NCBI GenBank assembly: GCA_963711255.1
Contig: CAVQDO010000008.1
Coordinates: 305,362-369,361 of the forward strand
From: GCA-2746365 sp963711255
GTDB lineage: Bacteria > Pseudomonadota > Gammaproteobacteria > SZUA-229
Direction: 5' to 3'
Length of the DNA stretch: 64,000 bases
Shown: piece by piece, positions 27,315 to 36,640 of the stretch
Numbering within the stretch: the stretch's first letter is position 1
Layout of the letters: each line of letters opens with the position of its first letter
Translations under genes and position numbers: made by a program
Notes under the pieces: generated by a model
Database searches by the model: none
What the model saw: the letters and a program-made list of their open reading frames with translations, nothing else
Told to the model about the DNA's origin: nothing

Positions 27315-27613
27315 TCATACAAGATACTGAAGAACTAGATATGGATGCAACTGAAAACACATCTGATAAAAAACCCGAAGAAATTTCTCAACTCAGCCAC
27401 GCCGTCAAACACTCTATTCGTCGTTACCTGTACGAACTGGACGGTGCGCAGCCAGATAATATGTACGACCTGGTACTAAGGCAAATCGAGCAACCATTAT
27501 TCGAAGCAATTCTGGATCATACCAAGGGTAACCAGTCCCGCGCTGCGGAGTTACTTGGATTAAATCGCGGTACGCTTCGCAAGAAACTGCGTAATTACAA
27601 CCTGCACAAATAA
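27311..27613 (+). CDS. fis: DNA-binding protein Fis
   Basis: A 100-residue nucleoid protein that bends DNA and stimulates rRNA promoters and inversion enhancers. The C-terminal helix-turn-helix GNQSRAAELLGLNRGTLRKKLRNYNL is nearly invariant. The ATG overlaps the dusB stop; an internal ATG 30 bp in (27341) could be the true start and would give a length nearer to the usual 98 residues or shorter. Translationally coupled to dusB. Confidence 0.95.
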   Translation: MIIQDTEELDMDATENTSDKKPEEISQLSHAVKHSIRRYLYELDGAQPDNMYDLVLRQIEQPLFEAILDHTKGNQSRAAELLGLNRGTLRKKLRNYNLHK

Positions 27614-27615
27614 TA

Positions 27616-27646
27616 CGGACGCACCGCAGTCCGCCCCCCCTTTTTT
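27616..27646 (+). terminator. Weak terminator candidate after fis
   Basis: CGGAC and GTCCG (5 bp) enclose an 8-nt loop, followed by C7 and T6. The stem is short, so support is limited, but the T tract and place after fis fit. Confidence 0.35.
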
Positions 27647-27814
27647 GATCGGCTGTATATCTGCAATACCAGGATAATGACGTGCGCATAAATCCATGCG
27701 TAAACCCGCTTGCCAGGGGCCATAGAACAGACACAACCCCGGTATTTTCTTTATTTCTTTAAAGACTACTCTGTTATACTTTGCGCCAATAAAAATACTT
27801 CCAAAGGCTGAATT

Positions 27815-29398
27815 ATGAGCAACGAATCATTACGTCCGGTACGACGTGCGCTGATCAGTGTTTCTGACAAAGACGGCGTTATTGAATTCGCCAAAGCACT
27901 GCATGAACAAGGTGTAGAAATCTTATCAACCGGCGGCACCGCCAAACTACTCATCGATAATATGATACCGGTAATGGAAGTATCCAGACACACCGGGTTT
28001 CCTGAAATGATGGATGGCCGCGTAAAAACCCTGCACCCAAAAATTCATGGCGGCATCCTGGGCCGGCGCGGTATTGATGACGGTGTTATGAAAGACAATG
28101 ATATTGCGCCGATAGACCTGGTTGTAGTCAACCTCTACCCTTTTGCAGCAACTGTTGCTAAAGAAGACTGCACATTAGAGGATGCCATCGAAAACATCGA
28201 TATTGGCGGCCCCACAATGGTTCGTGCAAGCGCAAAAAATCACGCCTATGTCAGCATCGTGGTTGACCCGGCAGACTATACACGCGTGCTTGAAGAATTA
28301 GCCGGCAATGATGGCGTAGTCAGTGATGCAACCCGTTTTGATCTTGCCGTGAAAGCATTTGAACATACCGCTGCTTATGACGGTATGATTGCCAATTACC
28401 TTGGCAGAGTGAAATTTGATGACAGCGGCGAGGTTGCTATGGATGAATTACCACGCACCATTAACCTGCAGTTTAATAAAGCCCAGGAAATGCGTTATGG
28501 CGAAAACCCTCACCAGAACGCTGCCTTCTATACAGAAAAGAACCCCGCCGAAGCCTGCATTGCAACCGCAAAACAGTTACAGGGTAAAGAGCTTTCCTAC
28601 AACAATATTGGCGATACCGATGCTGCACTGGAATGCGTGAAACAGTTTGACGAGCCAGCCTGCGTCATTGTCAAACATGCTAATCCCTGTGGCGTATCAA
28701 TCAAGGACAATATTCTGGATGCTTATAATGCAGCGTACAGCACTGACCCTGAATCTGCTTTTGGCGGCATTATTGCCTTTAACCGGGAACTGGACGGTGA
28801 AACCGCCAAAGCCATCGTCGAACGCCAGTTTGTCGAAGTGATAATTGCACCTTCAGTCAGCAGCGAAGCTATTGCTGCGCTTGCTGAAAAGAAAAATGTC
28901 AGGCTGCTGGAATGCGGCCAGTGGCAGCACAGCGGCGAACGCCTGGACTTTAAACGTGTCAATGGCGGCCTGCTGGTACAGGATGCTGACCTGCTAATTC
29001 TCAATGAAACCAAAGTGGTCACTCAGCGGCAGCCCAGCGAACAGGAAATGAATGACCTGCTGTTTAGCTGGAAAGTGGCCAAATTCGTTAAATCCAATGC
29101 CATTGTTTATGGCAGAAATAATATGACCATTGGCGTCGGTGCCGGCCAGATGAGCCGCATTAACAGTGCCCGCATCGCCGGCATCAAGGCTGAACATGCC
29201 GGCCTGAAAGTTCCCGGCTCAGTGATGGCATCGGATGCGTTCTTCCCGTTCCGCGATGGCATTGATGCCGCCCATGAAGCCGGCATTGTCGCTGTAATAC
29301 AGCCTGGCGGCTCTATGCGAGACGATGAAGTGATTGCAGCGGCCAATGAGCACGGCATGTCGATGATATTTACCGGTATGCGCCATTTCCGCCACTAG
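27815..29398 (+). CDS. purH: Bifunctional AICAR transformylase/IMP cyclohydrolase PurH
   Basis: A 527-residue enzyme for the last two steps of IMP synthesis. The N-terminal cyclohydrolase domain shows ALISVSDKDGVIEFA, STGGTAKLL, DGRVKTLHPKIHGG and VVVNLYPF. The C-terminal transformylase domain shows RYGENPHQNAAFY, VKHANPCG and SDAFFPFRDGID. Full length. A TATACT -10 box lies at 27775-27780, just before the ATG at 27815; the -35 region is weak. Confidence 0.97.
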   Translation: MSNESLRPVRRALISVSDKDGVIEFAKALHEQGVEILSTGGTAKLLIDNMIPVMEVSRHTGFPEMMDGRVKTLHPKIHGGILGRRGIDDGVMKDNDIAPIDLVVVNLYPFAATVAKEDCTLEDAIENIDIGGPTMVRASAKNHAYVSIVVDPADYTRVLEELAGNDGVVSDATRFDLAVKAFEHTAAYDGMIANYLGRVKFDDSGEVAMDELPRTINLQFNKAQEMRYGENPHQNAAFYTEKNPAEACIATAKQLQGKELSYNNIGDTDAALECVKQFDEPACVIVKHANPCGVSIKDNILDAYNAAYSTDPESAFGGIIAFNRELDGETAKAIVERQFVEVIIAPSVSSEAIAALAEKKNVRLLECGQWQHSGERLDFKRVNGGLLVQDADLLILNETKVVTQRQPSEQEMNDLLFSWKVAKFVKSNAIVYGRNNMTIGVGAGQMSRINSARIAGIKAEHAGLKVPGSVMASDAFFPFRDGIDAAHEAGIVAVIQPGGSMRDDEVIAAANEHGMSMIFTGMRHFRH

Positions 29399-29527
29399 AA
29401 TTCAGTAGACCTCGACAGGATAAAAGCGCATTATGCTCAGACGAACGGCCAATACTTTAATTTGAATAAATGACACAATTAGGGTAGTTTAAGGAAACCC
29501 GCTTTCAAATTATGGATAAAGAGCATT

Positions 29528-30652
29528 GTGGAAGAGAAACGACTCGAAGAAAATCAGTTACTACGTAAGAAGCTAGACCGGCTTCTCAAGGAAGCACGTC
29601 GTAACGAACAAACGCAAACTTCATTTGACGATTTCACTTTGTCCGTGGTTGCAGCCCAGGGGCCAGAGGAACTCTTCAATCTTCTCCTGGTCGAGCAAAG
29701 AAAATTTCGTATCGACGAAATCCAGTTATGCCTGGTCGACCGCTATCACGAAGTCGAGCGGCTGCTTTCCGAAAGCTATCAACACAAGTATCACGGCCTG
29801 AGTTTCATTGATACCGAAACCAGCAACCTGCTTATTTCAGACCTGCCTGATCGACCTGTGCTGGGTACGCGCATCATGTCGAAATATGACTGGTTAATCA
29901 ATATAGAAGACACCAACAAATATAAATCCGCCGCCCTGCTTCCGCTAAAACGCGGTGGCGAGATCATCGGCATCCTGCTGTTGTTGAGCAAAGATGTCGA
30001 GCGCTACAACATGAGTGACGGCACAACGTTCCTGCAGAAACTGTCAGCGATGATAGCGATAGCCATTGAAAACTGTATCAACCGTCAGCGCACCCTGGAA
30101 ATTGGATACCAGGACGGATTAACCAGCGCCTATAACAGGCGCTATTTCGATGAGCGGCTAAAACATGAGATAGACCGCTGTGTACGTAATAAGACCGACC
30201 TGGTCTGCCTGTTTATTGATGTCGATTTCTTCAAGAAAATAAACGATAACTACGGTCACCAGGTCGGTGATGCAGTGCTTATCCGACTGGTTTCACTAAT
30301 GCGTGAACAGGTTCGCTCCAGTGACATCGTGGCGCGCTATGGCGGTGAAGAATTTGCCGTAATATTACCCGAGACAGGCATCCAGAAGGCTCATGAAGTA
30401 GCCGAGCGTATTCGCAGCAAAGTCGAAGACCAGAAACTTATTATTGATGACAATACCTTAAGCACAACGGTTTCAATTGGCATGGCTTCACTTAGCCAGT
30501 TAAGACACCAGAACGCTCAGCAAGGATCAAAACCTTTCCAGAAGTCAGCCGACAATCTTGATAAGATTTTACTGGGGAAGGCGGACGAAGCGCTCTATCA
30601 GGCCAAGCAAACTGGCCGAAACCAGGTCGTTATAAAGAAAATGGCAAGCTAG
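29528..30652 (+). CDS. Diguanylate cyclase with N-terminal DUF484/GAF-like sensor
   Basis: A 374-residue protein. A short coiled coil (1-25) leads into a DUF484/GAF-like domain (about 30-190, with SAALLPLKRGGEIIGILLLLSKD). A GGDEF domain (about 205-370) follows: DGLTSAYNRRYFDERL, FIDVDFFKKINDNYGHQVGD, and the active site YGGEEFAVILPE. The inhibitory I-site RSSD lies five residues before GGEEF, so product feedback is expected. It makes cyclic-di-GMP. The start is GTG 29528; the nearby ATG at 29512 is out of frame. It converges with the ccoH end. Confidence 0.9.
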   Translation: MEEKRLEENQLLRKKLDRLLKEARRNEQTQTSFDDFTLSVVAAQGPEELFNLLLVEQRKFRIDEIQLCLVDRYHEVERLLSESYQHKYHGLSFIDTETSNLLISDLPDRPVLGTRIMSKYDWLINIEDTNKYKSAALLPLKRGGEIIGILLLLSKDVERYNMSDGTTFLQKLSAMIAIAIENCINRQRTLEIGYQDGLTSAYNRRYFDERLKHEIDRCVRNKTDLVCLFIDVDFFKKINDNYGHQVGDAVLIRLVSLMREQVRSSDIVARYGGEEFAVILPETGIQKAHEVAERIRSKVEDQKLIIDDNTLSTTVSIGMASLSQLRHQNAQQGSKPFQKSADNLDKILLGKADEALYQAKQTGRNQVVIKKMAS

Positions 30653-30684
30653 CAAGCTGTACCCGTTAGATACAGGTTTAACGA

Positions 30685-31191
30685 TTAAATACCGCTTTCC
30701 AGCCTGATGACATTTTGTAAGCGGACATGGTTGCGTGCATTCAGTTTCCAGTCAGCATCAACCAGCTCAAAATACCAGACGCCCTGTGTGATCTGCTGAT
30801 CAAGATAACCAATATACTGATTCTCTATACCCCGATTCAACTCAACCCTGACATCACTGTTTGCCCTTGTTGCATGCTGGAAATTTAATACCAGTGTTTC
30901 CGGGTAACTGGCAAGTTCACCTTTGTCAAAACGAAGATTAATCACTTTTTCACTGCTATCAAACTCGATAACCGCACTCAATCCCAGTTCAGTAGCTTTT
31001 GTATCGCGGCTAATGACATCATTGATAGCCAGACCCTGTTTGTAATAATCATCCGCGACCAGGCCATCATCTGTATCGATAGCCAGCCATATCATAACCA
31101 CACCCATAATGACGGCTGAAAAAGGGATCGCAATCATCATCCATACCAGCGGATGCGTGTGCCAGGGTTTACTTTCTTCTGTTACTTGCAT
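30685..31191 (-). CDS. ccoH: FixH/CcoH family cbb3 oxidase assembly protein
   Basis: A 168-residue protein with one N-terminal membrane helix (HPLVWMMIAIPFSAVIMGVVMIWLA). The typical DDGLVADDYYKQGLAIN motif follows, then a periplasmic beta domain. Members stabilise or mature the cbb3 oxidase complex. It is 15 bp downstream of ccoG in the same operon. Confidence 0.9.
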   Translation of the reverse strand: MQVTEESKPWHTHPLVWMMIAIPFSAVIMGVVMIWLAIDTDDGLVADDYYKQGLAINDVISRDTKATELGLSAVIEFDSSEKVINLRFDKGELASYPETLVLNFQHATRANSDVRVELNRGIENQYIGYLDQQITQGVWYFELVDADWKLNARNHVRLQNVIRLESGI

Positions 31192-31206
31192 GATCAGTTT
31201 ATACCG

Positions 31207-32634
31207 TTATTTAAAGGCCGGGCCAAGAAAACGCGCTTCTTCTACAACCATCAGGTCATCGTGACCAACGGCTTTTAAGGTAAAGTTTACTTCATTACTT
31301 CGCTGCTTCAGGTTATAGGCATCAACCTGTATACGCACCGGCAACTCGACCACTTCACCACTGCCAACAACTATTTCATCAGAATCTTTCTTCAGCACCA
31401 TCTCAGGTATACCTTCTGCAGAAAGGATATAAGTATGCGCCTGTTTATCCATATTCAACAGCTTGATGATATAAACATTTTCAATCAGGCCATCATTGGT
31501 CTCTCGATACAGACTATTGCGATCACGTATAACATCCATGCCGATCGGTGAGCGATTCAAAATAGAATAGAATGCGCCGGCGGTAATTCCGATCAGTATT
31601 AATGCATATAAAATAACCCGCGGACGCAAGATGTGGGTATGCTTGCCCTTCAGCGTGTTTTCAGTGGTATAACGAATCAGACCATGGTCATAGCCCATTT
31701 TGTCCATGACATCATCACAGGCATCAATACAGGCCGAACAACCAATACACTGGTACTGCAGACCATCACGAATATCGATACCGGTGGGGCACACCTGAAC
31801 ACAGATAGTACAGTCGATACAGTCACCCAGACCGGCTTCGACTTTATCAACCGTTTTCTTTCTTGGCCCTTTAGGCAGACCACGGGTCTCATCAAATGAA
31901 ATAATCATCGTGTCATGATCAAACATAGCGCTCTGGAAACGCGCATATGGACACATATACAGGCACACCTGCTCTCTTAGCCAGCCAGCATTGCCATAGG
32001 TAGCCAGCGCGTAGAAATATATCCAGAAGGTTTCCCAGGGACCATTACTGAAACTCAGGAAATTAACCGCCAGCTCGCGAATAGATGAAAAATAACCAAC
32101 AAACGTCAGACCGGTGAATAGAGCAAAAGCTACCCAGAGAAAATGCTTGGTTGCTTTAATGCGAATTTTACGCGCAGAGTTAGGCGACTTGTCCAGTTTC
32201 ATCTGCTGCGGGCGCGAACCCTCGACCTTTCGCTCTATCCATAAAAAGGCCTCTGTCCATACTGTTTGCGGACAGGCATAACCGCACCAGACGCGGCCTG
32301 CAAGCGCGGTAACGAAAAACAGACTGAGGGCAGCAACAATAAGCAAAAGCGCCAGGTAGAAGAAATCCTGCGGCCAGAACACCATATTAAAGATGTAAAA
32401 CTTACGTTCCGGTAAATCAAATAAGACGGCCTGACGCTCATCCCACTGCAACCATGGAACAAAATAATACAGACCAAGCAGCGTCGCCACACCCATGGTA
32501 CGTAATGCAGCAAATAAACCGTGGACTTCGCGTGGATAGATTTTCTGCCGTTTTGCGTAAAGCGACTTTTCTACATCATCATCCGCTTTAGTGGCGCTGT
32601 CACTACTATTAATTTTAGATTCGTTTTCAAGCAT
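31207..32634 (-). CDS. ccoG: Cytochrome c oxidase accessory protein CcoG (FixG)
   Basis: A 475-residue membrane ferredoxin-like protein. It has several helices, a conserved RVWCGYACPQTVWTEAFLWIE motif, and two 4Fe-4S motifs in GDCIDCTICVQVCPTGIDIR and CIGCSACIDACDDVMDKMG. A C-terminal periplasmic IgG-like domain follows. The family reduces copper for delivery to cbb3 oxidase. It is part of the cco operon between a small membrane protein and ccoH. Confidence 0.95.
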   Translation of the reverse strand: MLENESKINSSDSATKADDDVEKSLYAKRQKIYPREVHGLFAALRTMGVATLLGLYYFVPWLQWDERQAVLFDLPERKFYIFNMVFWPQDFFYLALLLIVAALSLFFVTALAGRVWCGYACPQTVWTEAFLWIERKVEGSRPQQMKLDKSPNSARKIRIKATKHFLWVAFALFTGLTFVGYFSSIRELAVNFLSFSNGPWETFWIYFYALATYGNAGWLREQVCLYMCPYARFQSAMFDHDTMIISFDETRGLPKGPRKKTVDKVEAGLGDCIDCTICVQVCPTGIDIRDGLQYQCIGCSACIDACDDVMDKMGYDHGLIRYTTENTLKGKHTHILRPRVILYALILIGITAGAFYSILNRSPIGMDVIRDRNSLYRETNDGLIENVYIIKLLNMDKQAHTYILSAEGIPEMVLKKDSDEIVVGSGEVVELPVRIQVDAYNLKQRSNEVNFTLKAVGHDDLMVVEEARFLGPAFK

Positions 32635-32671
32635 TATTAGTTTATTACCTAATACTGTTATTAGCAGGCGT

Positions 32672-32724
32672 ATTAAAGCACACTAATGCAGGCGAATTCA
32701 CGTAGTGCTTTAGCGTGCTTTAAT
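32672..32724. repeat. Inverted repeat in the cco operon between the 104-aa gene and ccoG
   Basis: Arms ATTAAAGCACACTAA (32672-32686) and TTAGCGTGCTTTAAT (32710-32724) are reverse complements with one mismatch, separated by 23 nt. A stem-loop in the polycistronic mRNA here could separate expression of the structural genes from ccoGH. No T tract follows on the minus strand. Confidence 0.5.
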
Positions 32725-32769
32725 GCGTTTGTTGCCGTGTAACTTTGTTTCGCTTATTAACTGCAAGCG

Positions 32770-33084
32770 TCAGCTTTTAAAGCCATCTGCTTTTTCTGCT
32801 GCGTCTTCAGCAGCTTTTGTAGCGGCCTGCTCCGCCGCCATGCGCGCTTTATTAATCGCCTGGCAGGGCTTCAAAAAGAAGCAGGTTGTCGCAGCTGTCG
32901 TAGCCCCGAACAACCAGAACAGAAAGAAGCAGATTGAGTAAGCACCCACTCGACTAATATCATAATCAATCAGCATCACGGCAGGATCAAATGCAGTGGT
33001 AAACAAAACGGTAGCAATTCCGGCCGTAATAAATGACGGCCATAAAATTGCTACCACACGCTGTATTAGAGGTATTGCATCCAT
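32770..33084 (-). CDS. Small membrane protein of the cco operon (104 aa)
   Basis: Two hydrophobic helices (about 12-32 and 46-70, the latter ICFFLFWLFGATTAATTCFFL) are followed by a charged Ala/Lys/Glu-rich helix. I do not recognise a family. It starts 26 bp after ccoP and precedes ccoG on the same strand, so it probably belongs to the cbb3 operon. It is not CcoQ, CcoH or CcoS, which are all accounted for. Possibly an accessory or assembly subunit. Confidence 0.65.
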   Translation of the reverse strand: MDAIPLIQRVVAILWPSFITAGIATVLFTTAFDPAVMLIDYDISRVGAYSICFFLFWLFGATTAATTCFFLKPCQAINKARMAAEQAATKAAEDAAEKADGFKS

Positions 33085-33110
33085 AAAGGCATATTACACA
33101 CTGAACATAG

Positions 33111-34037
33111 TCATGTATACGTGTTTATACCTAGTCTGACTCGTGAGACAAGACTGTATACGTACGCGCCCAGGATATGCGATTTAGCTTTACCCAGGAA
33201 CTCACTGTGTGCAGGCATTTTGCCATTACGGCCTTTAGCAATTGATTCTTTAATGCTGCGAGGTGAACCGCCGTATAACCAGACATTATTGGTCAGATTT
33301 GGCGCACCCAGTGCCTGGTTACCGGTACCATCAGGCATGTGACAACCAACACAGAACATATCGTATTTCACTTTACCGGCAGCAACCGAGTCAGCGTCAC
33401 TCACTTCACGACCGGCGAGCGACATTACATAATTAGCAACATTATTAACACCTTCAGCACCGCCCAGTGGGCCTTCCCATGCTGGCATGACACCATTACG
33501 GCCAGTCATAATTGATGCTTCAATCTGCTCAGGAGAACCGCCGTATAGCCAGTCATTATCACGAAGATTCGGAAAACCAGAAGCACCACGTGCATCCGAT
33601 CCGTGACAAACTGCACAATAGGTGACGAATAAACGCTCACCGGCATTTAACGCCGCTTCATTTGTCGCAAGCTCAGGGATGGGTGTTTGTTCAAACTGTG
33701 CGAATATCGGTCCGAATTCTGCATCAGCAGCAGCCACTTCGGCCTCATACTCGCCAATTTCTGTCCAGCCAAGCACGCCTTTAAACGAGCCCATTCCAGG
33801 ATAAAGCACCAGGTAGATAATACCGAAAACCATGGTGATATAGAACATGTATAACCACCAGCGCGGCAGCGGATTATTCAGTTCTTCGAGATCTTCATCC
33901 CAGACGTGACCTGTCGGCACACCGGCTTCGGTTTCCGCTTTATTGGTTCCTGTCAGCAGAAAAAACAACCAGATGATACCGCCACCTACTATTGCAATAA
34001 TAAACCAACTCCAGAATTCGCTGGTAAAGTCAGACAT
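33111..34037 (-). CDS. ccoP: cbb3-type cytochrome c oxidase subunit III CcoP
   Basis: A 308-residue dihaem cytochrome c. An N-terminal membrane region (WFIIAIVGGGIIWLFFLL) and the second helix with PLPRWWLYMFYITMVFGIIYL are typical. Two haem c motifs, CAVCH and CVGCH, each have a downstream Met ligand region (GVMPAWEG, GKMPAHSE). It passes electrons towards CcoO and the catalytic subunit. The usual N-O-Q-P order is kept. Confidence 0.96.
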   Translation of the reverse strand: MSDFTSEFWSWFIIAIVGGGIIWLFFLLTGTNKAETEAGVPTGHVWDEDLEELNNPLPRWWLYMFYITMVFGIIYLVLYPGMGSFKGVLGWTEIGEYEAEVAAADAEFGPIFAQFEQTPIPELATNEAALNAGERLFVTYCAVCHGSDARGASGFPNLRDNDWLYGGSPEQIEASIMTGRNGVMPAWEGPLGGAEGVNNVANYVMSLAGREVSDADSVAAGKVKYDMFCVGCHMPDGTGNQALGAPNLTNNVWLYGGSPRSIKESIAKGRNGKMPAHSEFLGKAKSHILGAYVYSLVSRVRLGINTYT

Positions 34038-34138
34038 AATAATTCCTCTTAACCTTGTATTATTCTATAAACCACTATGGTTTTATAAATTCTTTAAAAT
34101 CCAGTATCTATACTGCTACCGACACGAAGCAGCCATAA

Positions 34139-34309
34139 TTATGGCTCTCGGCGCTGCTCATCAGTTACAGCCTTGTCATCGTCAAGCGCCATTCTTGCCG
34201 CTTTATCAAAACTTTTTGCCCGCTTACCGCTCCATGCCCAGATAACAACGACAACAAAGAAAACAAAAGCGACAACGGTCCATACTGATTGAAATATTGA
34301 TGCATCCAC
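34139..34309 (-). CDS. ccoQ: cbb3-type oxidase subunit IV CcoQ (FixQ)
   Basis: A 56-residue ORF starting at GTG with a GGGG-type RBS about 9 nt upstream. One membrane helix (SVWTVVAFVFFVVVVIWAWSG) is followed by a polar tail with KRAKSFDKAARMALDDD, the CcoQ signature. It lies exactly between ccoO and ccoP. It is thought to stabilise the oxidase complex. The only ATG nearby (34305) is in another frame, so GTG 34309 is the start. Confidence 0.88.
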   Translation of the reverse strand: MDASIFQSVWTVVAFVFFVVVVIWAWSGKRAKSFDKAARMALDDDKAVTDEQRREP

Positions 34310-34345
34310 TATATCAACCCCGCAAATCGTTTATTAACAATACCA

Positions 34346-34957
34346 TTAGCGAGTTTGCTTAACATGCAGGCCCAGGGACTGCAGGTAGGCAACAACCGCA
34401 TCCAGCTCAGTTTTTCCTTCAAGTGCTGCTGGCGCTGCTTCGATCTCAGCCTCTGTATAAGGGTGACCGATAAAAGCCAGGGCAGACATCTTGTCTTTAA
34501 TCTGACTGTTATCCAGGGCATTAGTTTCCAGCCATGGATAAGCAGGCATAATTGATTCAGGCACAACATCACGCGGATTAATCAGATGTACACGGTGCCA
34601 TTCATCAGAATAACGACCGCCAACACGGTGCAGATCAGGGCCCGTACGTTTAGATCCCCACAGGAATGGACGATCATAGACAAACTCGCTGGCTACCGAA
34701 TAATGACCATAACGCTCTGTCTCGGCACGGAATGGGCGAATCATCTGTGAATGACAACCTACACAACCCTCACGGATATAAATATCGCGACCTTCCAGCT
34801 GCAACGGCGCATAGGGTTTTAAACCGGCTACCGGCACAGTGGTAGAAGTTTGAAAGAACAGAGGCGTAATTTGAGCTAAACCACCCCAGATTACGGCCAC
34901 CAGTGATAAAACAATTAGCACACCGACTTTGGTTTCAGCTTGTACTTGAACTGACAT
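34346..34957 (-). CDS. ccoO: cbb3-type cytochrome c oxidase subunit II CcoO
   Basis: A 203-residue membrane-anchored monohaem cytochrome c. The haem motif CVGCHSQMIRPF and following RYGHYSVASEFVYDRPFLWGSKRTGPDLHRVGGRY are diagnostic. It lies 12 bp after ccoN and 36 bp before ccoQ. Confidence 0.97.
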   Translation of the reverse strand: MSVQVQAETKVGVLIVLSLVAVIWGGLAQITPLFFQTSTTVPVAGLKPYAPLQLEGRDIYIREGCVGCHSQMIRPFRAETERYGHYSVASEFVYDRPFLWGSKRTGPDLHRVGGRYSDEWHRVHLINPRDVVPESIMPAYPWLETNALDNSQIKDKMSALAFIGHPYTEAEIEAAPAALEGKTELDAVVAYLQSLGLHVKQTR

Positions 34958-34969
34958 ATTAATTCTCCT

Positions 34970-36394
34970 CTAGTGTGCTGCTGCAGGTTCAGGAATAACA
35001 GCAACTGCTGCCTTACCCTGCGCTACGGTTTTAGCAATGTTGTAAGCCATGATCAGCATACCGACCAGGAACAACGCACCACCACCGGCACGAACAATGT
35101 AGAACGGATGCATAGCCTGCACACTTTCAACAAAACTGTAGGTTAATGTGCCGTCACTGTTAATCGCACGCCACATCAAACCTTGCATAATGCCTGAAAT
35201 CCACATAGAAGTGATGTACAGAACGATACCGATAGTTGCAATCCAGAAATGGGTTTCAATCAGTTTCTTGCTGTATATTTCAGTATCAAATAATTTTGGA
35301 ATCAGGAAGTACATAGCACCGATACTTACCATAGCCACCCAGCCAAGCGCACCTGAATGTACGTGACCAACGGTCCAGTCAGTGTAGTGTGATAATGCAT
35401 TAACTGTCTTAATCGCCATCATCGGCCCTTCAAAGGTAGACATACCATAGAAAGAAACAGAAACGATCAGGAACTTGAGAATTGGATCACTGCGAAGTTT
35501 TTCCCAGGCACCTGACAATGTCATAATACCGTTGATCATGCCGCCCCATGAAGGCGCCAGCAGAATCAGGGAGAACACCATACCCAGAGACTGTGTCCAG
35601 TCAGGCAGTGCGGTGTAATGCAGATGGTGAGGACCCGCCCAGATGTAGGTGAACGATAACGCCCAGAAATGCACCACTGATAAACGGTAAGAATAAACCG
35701 GACGCTCAGCCTGCTTCGGAATGAAGTAATACATGATGCCAAGGAAGCCCGCTGTCAGGAAGAAACCTACCGCGTTGTGGCCATACCACCATTGCACCAT
35801 CGCATCCTGCACACCCGCATAAGCCGAATATGATTTAAGGAAACTCACAGGCACTGCTGCACTGTTTACAATATGCAGCATAGCAACGGTAAGAATAAAA
35901 GCACCGAAGAACCAGTTAGCCACGTAAATATGCTTAACCCGGCGCTTGGCAATGGTACCAAAGAATACAACAGCATAAGCCACCCAGACGACCGTAATTA
36001 ATATGTCGATTGGCCACTCAAGTTCCGCATACTCTTTAGATGAAGTAAAGCCGAACGGCAGCGTTGCCACTGCAGCGACGATAACCAGCATCCAGCCAAT
36101 AAAGGTAAATTGAGCCAGAGCCGGCGCAAACAGGCGCACATGACAGGTACGCTGAACTACATAATATGATGTGGCAAATAAGGCCGAGCCGCCAAAGCCA
36201 AACACAACTGCATTGGTGTGTAACGGGCGCAGGCGTCCAAAAGACAGCCAGGGTGTATCAAAGTTAAGTACAGGCCACGCCATTTGAGATGCGATAAGCA
36301 CCCCAACCAGCATACCAACGATACCTAGAACGACAGTCATAATTGCAAACTGTCGGACAACGGTATAATCATATGTCATAGATTGATTATTCAT
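34970..36394 (-). CDS. ccoN: cbb3-type cytochrome c oxidase subunit I CcoN
   Basis: A 474-residue catalytic haem-copper subunit with twelve membrane helices. Conserved pieces are WLSFGRLRPLHTNAVVFGFGG, QWWYGHNAVGFFLTAGFLGIMYYFIPK (Cu-B His and Tyr region), WAGPHHLHYTALPDW and HVHSGALGWVAM. It reduces oxygen with high affinity and pumps protons. It is the first gene of the minus-strand cco operon. Confidence 0.97.
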   Translation of the reverse strand: MNNQSMTYDYTVVRQFAIMTVVLGIVGMLVGVLIASQMAWPVLNFDTPWLSFGRLRPLHTNAVVFGFGGSALFATSYYVVQRTCHVRLFAPALAQFTFIGWMLVIVAAVATLPFGFTSSKEYAELEWPIDILITVVWVAYAVVFFGTIAKRRVKHIYVANWFFGAFILTVAMLHIVNSAAVPVSFLKSYSAYAGVQDAMVQWWYGHNAVGFFLTAGFLGIMYYFIPKQAERPVYSYRLSVVHFWALSFTYIWAGPHHLHYTALPDWTQSLGMVFSLILLAPSWGGMINGIMTLSGAWEKLRSDPILKFLIVSVSFYGMSTFEGPMMAIKTVNALSHYTDWTVGHVHSGALGWVAMVSIGAMYFLIPKLFDTEIYSKKLIETHFWIATIGIVLYITSMWISGIMQGLMWRAINSDGTLTYSFVESVQAMHPFYIVRAGGGALFLVGMLIMAYNIAKTVAQGKAAVAVIPEPAAAH

Positions 36395-36566
36395 ACTATT
36401 GTAGTCCGCTTAAAGTAGTCATAAGCCTCATAAATAGAATTATTTATAAGGACTCGTTTAAAAATTTGCCAATATATAAGTTTATTAGCATATAGCCATA
36501 CAGGCAATGCCGTATTGACAGATATACGAAAATAAAACAGTCACATTTACCACAATGCAACTGATT

Positions 36567-36609
36567 TATTTAACTTTTCTTATATTTTTTATCTCTAAAT
36601 CAAGATCAA
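36567..36609 (-). promoter_or_regulatory. Possible FNR-responsive promoter of ccoNOQP
   Basis: On the minus strand TTGAT-CTTG-ATTTA (36609-36596) has one perfect FNR half-site and 3 of 5 positions in the other. A TAAATA -10-like box lies at 36572-36567, which would put the dyad near -42. A TATAAG alternative at 36584-36579 would give -30. The match is weaker than at hemN or the YIP1 gene. Confidence 0.35.
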
Positions 36610-36640
36610 TCCGCTGATCGTCCCGCTTTACTGATTCACA

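Noticed and set aside
27414..27734. Minus-strand ORF across fis and the gap behind it
   Set aside because: It runs opposite to fis, has no RBS or recognisable domain, and spans the likely terminator.
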